Part shown: one piece after another, positions 59,203-64,000 of the stretch
Position numbering within the stretch: position 1 is the stretch's first letter
Layout of the letters: every line of letters starts with the position of its first letter
Assembly (NCBI GenBank): GCA_035551615.1
Contig: DASZNC010000070.1
Coordinates: 1 to 64,000, forward strand
DNA: 64,000 bases
Direction of reading: 5' to 3'
Origin: JAKCDU01 sp035551615
GTDB taxonomy: Bacteria > Actinomycetota > Acidimicrobiia > Acidimicrobiales > Palsa-688
Program-made: the position numbers and the translations under genes
The notes under the pieces: model-generated
What the model was told of the DNA's origin: nothing
The model's input: the letters and a program-made list of their open reading frames with translations, nothing else
The model's database searches: none

Positions 59203-60474
59203 TTAAAAGACGCCGATTCCGGCCGCTTCGTTGCGTTGGCGCCACTCGGCCCTGGACATCCGCGTGGTGTCCACATCCTGGGCCTGGGCCCGGAGGGCGG
59301 CCACGGTGGCCTGCTCCTTCGGCGTGTGGGCGAACGGGTCCCAGTCGAAGAACCGGCAGGTGTTCTGCCAGGTGATCCGGTCGATCTCCTCGTCCGAGCA
59401 GCCGGCGTCCTGGAACTCCTTCCACGCGAACTCGGGGGATTCCGGCCAGGTCGTGTCGGTGTGGGGGTAGTCGCACTCCCAGGCGATGATGTCCATGCCG
59501 ATGCGGTCCCGAAGTAGAAGCCCGGAGGGATCGGTGATGTAGCAGGCGAGTATGTGGTCCCGGAACACCTCCGAGGGCAGCTTGCCGCCGAAGTCGTCGG
59601 CGCCGTGCAACCAGGACTGGTTCTGGTAATGGCGGTCGATCCGGTCGAAGTAGAAGGGGATCCAGCCGATACCGCCCTCGGACAGAGCGACTTTCAGGCC
59701 CGGGAAGCGGCGCAGAGTCGGGCCGAACAGGAGGTCCTGGGCGGTGATGGCGCTGATCTGGCAGGCCAGTACCATCAGATGGTCGACCGGCGCCTCGGCC
59801 GGCCGCTTGATCACATCGAAGCCGGCGCCGATGTGCAGTGACAGCACGATGTTCTCGTCGACCATGGCGGTGAACATCGGATCCCAGTAGCCGGACAGGA
59901 AGCTCGGGAATCCCTGCACGTGCGGGGTCTCGAGGAAGCTGATCGAGCGGCACCCCTTCTTGGCCAACCGGTGCACCTCGGCGGCGGCCAGCTCGACGTC
60001 CCACATGGGCACGATGCCGAGCGGGATGAAGCGGCCCGGGTAGGCGGCGCACCACTCGTCGATGGCCCAGTCGTTGTAGGCCTGCAACATCACGAGGGCG
60101 ATCTCCTTGTCGCTCGCCTCGTGGAAGGTCCGGGCATTGAAGCCAGCCATCGTCGGGAAGTTCATAGACGCCAGGACGCCGTTGGCGTTCATGTCCCGCA
60201 CCCGCTCGTGCACATCGAAGCAGCCGGGCCGCAACTCGGAGTAGGCGCCCGGATTGAAGCCCCACTCCTCGCGGGGCCAGCCCACGGTGGCCGCCATGCC
60301 GAACGAGGTCGAGGTCTTCTCCCCCTGGAAGACCCACTGGTCGATGCCCTGATCGTTCTTGACCACCTTCGGGACCTGATCGGCCCACTTGGCCGGGACA
60401 TGGTTCCGGTACATGTCCGGCGGCTCGATCATGTGATCGTCGATGCTCACCAGGATCATGTCGTCGAGGCCCAT
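59203..60474 (-). CDS. Amidohydrolase 2 (TIM-barrel) family protein
   Basis: 423 residues from ATG 60474. It begins MGLDDMILVSIDDHMIEPPDMY, where the metal-site H-x-H of related ACMS-decarboxylase-like hydrolases is reduced to DDHMIEP; further marks are SLHIGAGFDVIKRPAEAPVDHL and WECDYPHTDTTWPESPE with the C-terminal catalytic Asp. Members decarboxylate or hydrolyse carboxylated substrates. There is no ribosome site, but TATGCT lies exactly six bases before ATG, so a leaderless transcript is likely. It diverges from an LLM oxidoreductase across an operator. Confidence 0.87.
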   Translation of the reverse strand: MGLDDMILVSIDDHMIEPPDMYRNHVPAKWADQVPKVVKNDQGIDQWVFQGEKTSTSFGMAATVGWPREEWGFNPGAYSELRPGCFDVHERVRDMNANGVLASMNFPTMAGFNARTFHEASDKEIALVMLQAYNDWAIDEWCAAYPGRFIPLGIVPMWDVELAAAEVHRLAKKGCRSISFLETPHVQGFPSFLSGYWDPMFTAMVDENIVLSLHIGAGFDVIKRPAEAPVDHLMVLACQISAITAQDLLFGPTLRRFPGLKVALSEGGIGWIPFYFDRIDRHYQNQSWLHGADDFGGKLPSEVFRDHILACYITDPSGLLLRDRIGMDIIAWECDYPHTDTTWPESPEFAWKEFQDAGCSDEEIDRITWQNTCRFFDWDPFAHTPKEQATVAALRAQAQDVDTTRMSRAEWRQRNEAAGIGVF

Positions 60475-60480
60475 GCCTGG

Positions 60481-60510
60481 AGCATATCCAAAACTGACGT
60501 CAGAGTCGAA
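60481..60510 (-). promoter_or_regulatory. Promoter of the minus-strand amidohydrolase
   Basis: On the minus strand TTCGAC (60505-60510), an 18-bp spacer and TATGCT (60481-60486), six bases before ATG 60474. The operator at 60492-60511 occupies the spacer and -35. On the plus strand TACCTT (60520-60525) stands six bases before ATG 60532 of the LLM gene, a possible second leaderless promoter. Confidence 0.55.
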
Positions 60511-60511
60511 A
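60492..60511. promoter_or_regulatory. Operator copy C
   Basis: AACTGACGTCAGAGTCGAAA, matching the TTTTGACGTC..GTCAAAA consensus in the core TGACGTC and GTC plus the 3' A-run. It is the weakest copy and sits between two divergent starts that look leaderless. Confidence 0.55.
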
Positions 60512-60531
60512 TGCTCGACTACCTTTGTAGA

Positions 60532-61509
60532 ATGGGTCTTCGCTTCGGTCTCCGGTTCGATTTCCGCAACCCGGACCTGGCCGGCACGTCGGCCGCCGAC
60601 CGCTACGCGGCCGGCCTGGAGATGGTCGAGTGGGCCGATCGGCGCGGTTGCATATCGGTGACCGTGTCGGAACACCACGCCTCGTCCGACGGCTACCTGC
60701 CCAGCCCGTTGCCGATGCTGGCGGCCATGGCCGCCCGCACCGAGAACATCCGGTACATGGTCGCCGCCCTGCTGGCTCCGTTCTACGATCCGATCCGCCT
60801 GGCCGAGGACATGGTCGTGCTCGACCATCTGAGCCGGGGCCGTATCGATCTGATCGTCGGCGCCGGTTACGTGCGGTCCGAGTTCGAGATGTACGGCGTG
60901 CCGGTCGGCGAGCGGGCCCGCCGGGTGACCGAGACGGTCCAGGTGCTGAAGGCGGCGTTCGGCGGCGAGCCGTTCGAGTACCGCGGTCGAACGGTCCGGA
61001 TCACCCCGGCGCCGTACCGCGCCGGCGGCCCGGCCCTGATGCTCGGCGGCAGCAGCGAGGCGGCGGCCCGGCGGGCGGCCAGTATCGCCGATGGTTTCCT
61101 CCCGACCGTCCCGGACGTGTGGCCGGCCTATCGGGACGAGGTCATCCGGTTGGGCCGGCCCGACCCCGGGCCCTGCCCGACCGGTGAGACCGAGACGGTG
61201 GCGCTGGCCGCCGATCCCGACGCCGCCTGGGCGGAGATGGGTCCCTTCTTCCTGCACGAGAACAACGCCTACGCCAGGTGGCTGCACGACAACGACGGCG
61301 CCGGGCCGTACGTGGAGGTGGGCGGCATCGAAGAACTGCGGGACTCCGGCCGGTACCGGATCGTGACCGCGGAGCAGTACGTGCAGGAGCTGCAGGCCGC
61401 TCCTTTTCCCTTCGCCATGTTCCACCCGTTGTGCGGTGGCATGCCGCCGGAAGTGGCATGGCGCAGCCTGCGCCTCTTCGAGGAAGAGGTCCTCCCGGCC
61501 TTTGCCTGA
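60532..61509 (+). CDS. LLM-class flavin/F420-dependent oxidoreductase
   Basis: 325 residues from ATG 60532 (an in-frame ATG at 60511 overlaps the operator). The luciferase-like barrel is shown by VEWADRRGCISVTVSEHHASSDGYLPSPLPMLAAMAARTENI and VVLDHLSRGRIDLIVGAGYV; GGPALMLGGSSEAAARRAASIADGF is the nucleotide-binding C-terminal part. It may be a monooxygenase or a F420-dependent reductase in the catabolic cluster. It is transcribed divergently from one amidohydrolase and followed by a second 37 bp downstream. Confidence 0.87.
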   Translation: MGLRFGLRFDFRNPDLAGTSAADRYAAGLEMVEWADRRGCISVTVSEHHASSDGYLPSPLPMLAAMAARTENIRYMVAALLAPFYDPIRLAEDMVVLDHLSRGRIDLIVGAGYVRSEFEMYGVPVGERARRVTETVQVLKAAFGGEPFEYRGRTVRITPAPYRAGGPALMLGGSSEAAARRAASIADGFLPTVPDVWPAYRDEVIRLGRPDPGPCPTGETETVALAADPDAAWAEMGPFFLHENNAYARWLHDNDGAGPYVEVGGIEELRDSGRYRIVTAEQYVQELQAAPFPFAMFHPLCGGMPPEVAWRSLRLFEEEVLPAFA

Positions 61510-61529
61510 TTTTGACGTCGCTGTCAAAA
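61510..61529. promoter_or_regulatory. Operator copy D, perfect inverted repeat
   Basis: TTTTGACGTCGCTGTCAAAA: arms TTTTGAC (61510-61516) and GTCAAAA (61523-61529) with GTCGCT in the middle, starting right after the LLM stop codon. It covers the -35 of the next gene. This is the best copy of the four. Confidence 0.75.
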
Positions 61530-61540
61530 CGAGTTACGAT
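61512..61540 (+). promoter_or_regulatory. Promoter of the plus-strand amidohydrolase, leaderless
   Basis: TTGACG (61512-61517), 17-bp spacer, TACGAT (61535-61540), then six bases and ATG 61547. Transcription would begin at the start codon. The operator overlaps the -35, so binding would prevent initiation. Confidence 0.7.
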
Positions 61541-61546
61541 CACAAC

Positions 61547-62737
61547 ATGGCCCGGAGATGCGATTTCCCTGTGTTCGACGCGGACAACCACATGTACGAG
61601 ACCCGCGACGCGTTCACCCGCCACCTGCCCGACCGCTACAAGAGCGCCATCGACTACGTCGAGGTCAGGGGGCGGACCAAGATCATGCTGCGGGGCATGG
61701 TCAGCGATTACATCCCCAACCCCACATTCGACGTGGTGGCCCGGCCGGGCGCCCAGGAGGAGTACTTCCGCAACGGGAACCCCGACGGCAAGTCGTACCG
61801 CGAGCTGATCGGCGAGCCGATGCGGGCCCTCCCGGCGTTCCGGTCGCCCGAGCCCCGCATCGAGCTGATGGACGAGCTGGGCGTGGACCGGGCCCTCATG
61901 TTCCCGACTCTGGCCAGCCTGCTCGAGGAGCGCCTGCGCGACGACCCCGAGTTGATCCACGCCGTCGTCCATTCGCTCAACGAGTGGATGTACGAGGAAT
62001 GGTCGTTCAACTACCAGGACCGCATCTTCGCCACCCCGGTCATCACCCTGCCCATCGTGGACAAGGCCATCGAGGAGCTCGAATGGGTGCTGGAGCGGGG
62101 GGCCAAGACCGTGCTCATCCGGCCCGCGCCGGTGCCCGGTTTCCGCGGCTCCCGTTCCTTCGGCTATCCCGAGTTCGACCCATTCTGGCAGGCCGTGGTC
62201 GACGCCGACATCCTGGTGTCGATGCACGCGTCCGACAGCGGGTACTCCCGCTACCAGGGTGACTGGACCGGCCCGAGCGAGATGCTGCCGTTCCGGCTGG
62301 ACGCGTTCCGGATGCTGACGGCCGGCAAGCGGCCGATCGAGGACACCTTCGCCGCCCTGGTCTGCCACGGGGTCTTCACCCGCTTCCCCGATCTGCGCGT
62401 CGCCGCCATCGAGAACGGGGGCGACTGGGTGATCCCGCTCCTCGAGCACATGGAGGACACCTACAAGAAGATGCCGCAGGCCTTCGAGGAGCACCCGGTC
62501 GAGGCGTTCAAGCGCAACACCTACATCAGCCCGTTCCACGAGGACCGCATCGACCAGCTGATCGATGCCCTGGGCGTGGACCACATCCTGTTCGGCTCCG
62601 ACTACCCCCACCCGGAGGGATTGGCCGAGCCCTGCAGCTACCTCGACCACCTGCCGCCCGGGCTGTCCGACGAGGACACGGCCAAGATCATGGGCGGCAA
62701 CCTGGCCCAGATCATGAGGGTCGGCGTCACCGTCTGA
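61547..62737 (+). CDS. Amidohydrolase 2 (TIM-barrel) family protein
   Basis: 396 residues from ATG 61547; no ribosome site. It begins FPVFDADNHMYETRDAFTRHLP and has SMHASDSGYSRYQGDWTG (metal His region) and ILFGSDYPHPEGLAEP (catalytic Asp). It is the same superfamily as the 59203-60474 product but not a close copy. Paired amidohydrolases of this type next to P450, LLM and acyl-CoA genes are common in actinobacterial degradation clusters, with unknown reactions. It is followed after 3 bp by a TesB gene. Confidence 0.88.
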   Translation: MARRCDFPVFDADNHMYETRDAFTRHLPDRYKSAIDYVEVRGRTKIMLRGMVSDYIPNPTFDVVARPGAQEEYFRNGNPDGKSYRELIGEPMRALPAFRSPEPRIELMDELGVDRALMFPTLASLLEERLRDDPELIHAVVHSLNEWMYEEWSFNYQDRIFATPVITLPIVDKAIEELEWVLERGAKTVLIRPAPVPGFRGSRSFGYPEFDPFWQAVVDADILVSMHASDSGYSRYQGDWTGPSEMLPFRLDAFRMLTAGKRPIEDTFAALVCHGVFTRFPDLRVAAIENGGDWVIPLLEHMEDTYKKMPQAFEEHPVEAFKRNTYISPFHEDRIDQLIDALGVDHILFGSDYPHPEGLAEPCSYLDHLPPGLSDEDTAKIMGGNLAQIMRVGVTV

Positions 62738-62740
62738 CGC

Positions 62741-63559
62741 ATGCGCGACCTCGAATCGATCCTCCAGTCGTTCCAGCTGGAACCCGCCGGCGAGAACCGG
62801 TTCCGGGGCAGCAACGTGGCCGTCGGCCACGGCGTCCTGTTCGGCGGGCAGGTGCTGGGGCAGGCCATCGTCGCGGCCCTGGCCTCGCAGCCGGACAAGA
62901 CGGCCAAGACCGTCCACACCGTCTTTGCACGGGGTGGTTCGTCGGAGGCTCCGGTCGATATCGAGGTGGAAGCCATGTCGGCCGGGCGGTCAGTGGCCAG
63001 CAGCGTGGTTTCGTTCTCCCAGGCGGGACGGCTGTGCACCCGATCCGTCGTATTGATGACGGCGGCCGAGCCCGACCTGATCCGCCACAGCGACCCGCCC
63101 CCCGGTATCACTCCGCCTCCGCCGGCGCCCGCCTCCGGGGAGTGGGAGGTGTCGGTCGTCGACGGCGTCGACATCAATGATCCCGACGCCGTCGGGCCGG
63201 CCCGGCTGGATGTGTGGACCTGCTTTCCCGGAGCCCCGGCCGACGCCGGGATGGATCAGCCGCTTCTCGCCTACGCCACCGACGGGTTCCTGATCGGCAC
63301 GGCCATGCGGCCCCACGCCGGCGTCGGCCAGGCGCTCGCCCACCGCACCCTGTCGACCGCCGTGCTCAGCCACACACTCACGTTCCACGAGTCGTTCTCG
63401 GCCGCCGACTGGATGCTGCTGCGTCACGAGGTGCCGCACACCGGCGGTGGGCGCGGATACGGCCGGGCCCACGTGTTCCGGACGGACGGTGCGCTGGTCG
63501 CGTCGTTCGTGCAGGACAGCATGATCCGGGCCCGGCCGGACGGCGCCGGACCCCTCTAG
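62741..63559 (+). CDS. tesB: Acyl-CoA thioesterase II
   Basis: 272 residues, 3 bp after the amidohydrolase, so co-transcribed from the promoter with operator D. Double hot-dog: VAVGHGVLFGGQVLGQAIVAALA, KTVHTVFARGGSSEAPVDIEVE, SAGRSVASSVVSFSQ, and in the second half FLIGTAMRPHAGVGQALAHRTLSTAVLSHTLTFHESFSAADWMLLRHE. This is close to canonical TesB, hydrolysing medium/long-chain acyl-CoA. The 56124 gene is a more distant relative. Confidence 0.88.
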   Translation: MRDLESILQSFQLEPAGENRFRGSNVAVGHGVLFGGQVLGQAIVAALASQPDKTAKTVHTVFARGGSSEAPVDIEVEAMSAGRSVASSVVSFSQAGRLCTRSVVLMTAAEPDLIRHSDPPPGITPPPPAPASGEWEVSVVDGVDINDPDAVGPARLDVWTCFPGAPADAGMDQPLLAYATDGFLIGTAMRPHAGVGQALAHRTLSTAVLSHTLTFHESFSAADWMLLRHEVPHTGGGRGYGRAHVFRTDGALVASFVQDSMIRARPDGAGPL

Positions 63560-63562
63560 GCC

Positions 63563-64000
63563 CTACTTGGCCCGACGGCGTCCCGTCGGGGGGCGGCCGT
63601 CACGGTCGGTGTCGCGGAACCCGAGCCCATTGATGAAGACCCGGGCCAGCTGCTCGACGCCGTCGTTGAAGCTGCACTTGATGGCGCCCTCGACCAGCCA
63701 CGCCTCGGGGAACCGGCTGGTCATGGAGCCGAGGACGGTGGCGGCGATGGCCGGGTCGAGGCCGGGATCGACCATGCCCAGCCGCTGCATGCGCCGGATC
63801 GACTCCTCGACCTGATTGCGGTACTGCTGGGCGTGGGCATTGCGGGCCCGGCGCACGTGGGCGTCGTAGCGCGAGACCTGCTCGATGACGCCCATGATGC
63901 GGGCCTCTTTGCGGTAGCTCTCCAGATGCTGCCGAATGGCCTCGTGGATGCGTTCCTGGGGGGTGGCCGCCGACGCCGGGTCCAGGATGACACTGCCGAG
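63563..64000 (-). CDS. TetR/AcrR-family regulator, 5' end outside window
   Basis: The frame is open to the right edge, so the HTH lies outside; 145 codons of the C-terminal domain are visible. The fragment (QERIHEAIRQHLESYRKEARIMGVIEQVSRYDAHVRRARN, then YRNQVEESIRRMQRLGMVDPGLDPAIAATVLGSM) is the all-helical ligand-binding domain of the TetR_C_17/KstR-like class. It converges on the tesB gene with 3 bp between the stops. It is the nearest candidate for the repressor of operators A-D, which is an inference only. Confidence 0.85.
   Translation of the reverse strand, partial: LGSVILDPASAATPQERIHEAIRQHLESYRKEARIMGVIEQVSRYDAHVRRARNAHAQQYRNQVEESIRRMQRLGMVDPGLDPAIAATVLGSMTSRFPEAWLVEGAIKCSFNDGVEQLARVFINGLGFRDTDRDGRPPTGRRRAK

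Overview
The window is GC-rich, densely packed bacterial DNA of actinobacterial character. The pointers are an arabinofuranosyltransferase (AftD-like), many acyl-CoA/thioesterase/P450/LLM-oxidoreductase genes, GTG/TTG starts, frequent 1-4 bp gene overlaps, and several promoters that appear to start transcription at the start codon. The 42-residue GYW..SDGGVF.FGDA repeats at the left edge are typical of proteins from Acidimicrobiia, so an uncultured or environmental Acidimicrobiia-like actinobacterium is the best guess (inference). No rRNA, tRNA, CRISPR array, insertion sequence or phage gene was seen.

Layout. 0-2.5 kb: a repeat protein (cut by the edge) and a SpoIID/LytB-domain protein carrying the same repeats. 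2.5-4.4 kb: a nucleotide-sugar operon (small membrane protein, 3,5-epimerase, GDP-mannose 4,6-dehydratase). 4.4-9.2 kb: acyl-CoA synthetase, VOC protein, LLM oxidoreductase, methyltransferase, thioesterase-like protein. 9.3-11.5 kb: MFS exporter and divergent TetR repressor with an operator inside the exporter promoter. 11.6-21.1 kb: GT2-GtrA fusion, RibD-like reductase, MTH1187 protein, a decayed ferric-reductase gene, a MacA/ATPase/MacB-type operon, a GT39 mannosyltransferase-like protein and a free GtrA protein. 21.1-28.7 kb: FtsX-type ABC exporter, TetR, MMPL transporter, universal stress protein, TetR. 28.8-33.6 kb: PQQ-propeller protein, sixA-phoU operon with a newly found 53-codon gene, alcohol dehydrogenase, small epoxide-hydrolase-like protein. 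33.6-40 kb: serine hydroxymethyltransferase under a ZTP riboswitch, alpha/beta hydrolase, SRPBCC protein, acyl-CoA synthetase, aldehyde dehydrogenase. 40-50.7 kb: cell-envelope glycan genes (AftD-like giant, EamA transporter, then a four-gene operon of GT39, GT2, acyltransferase 3 and GT4). 50.8-64 kb: a catabolic cluster (aldehyde dehydrogenase, lipoprotein binding protein, SDR, DUF35-thiolase fusion, two TesB-like thioesterases, DUF427 protein, P450, two amidohydrolases, LLM oxidoreductase, TetR).

The most interesting signal is in the last section. A 20-bp inverted-repeat operator (best copy TTTTGACGTCGCTGTCAAAA) occurs twice in front of the binding-protein/aldehyde-dehydrogenase operon, once between a divergent amidohydrolase/LLM pair and once in front of a second amidohydrolase. 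At the two latter loci it sits on the promoter elements of transcripts that look leaderless. The TetR gene cut by the right edge is a candidate regulator. Together this suggests an uncharacterised, co-regulated pathway for uptake and oxidation of a hydrophobic (terpenoid, steroid side-chain or aliphatic) compound. A second repeated signal, paired CCCAGG boxes spaced 11-12 bp, lies in front of the GT2-GtrA gene, the MacA operon and phoU, and may be a response-regulator site.
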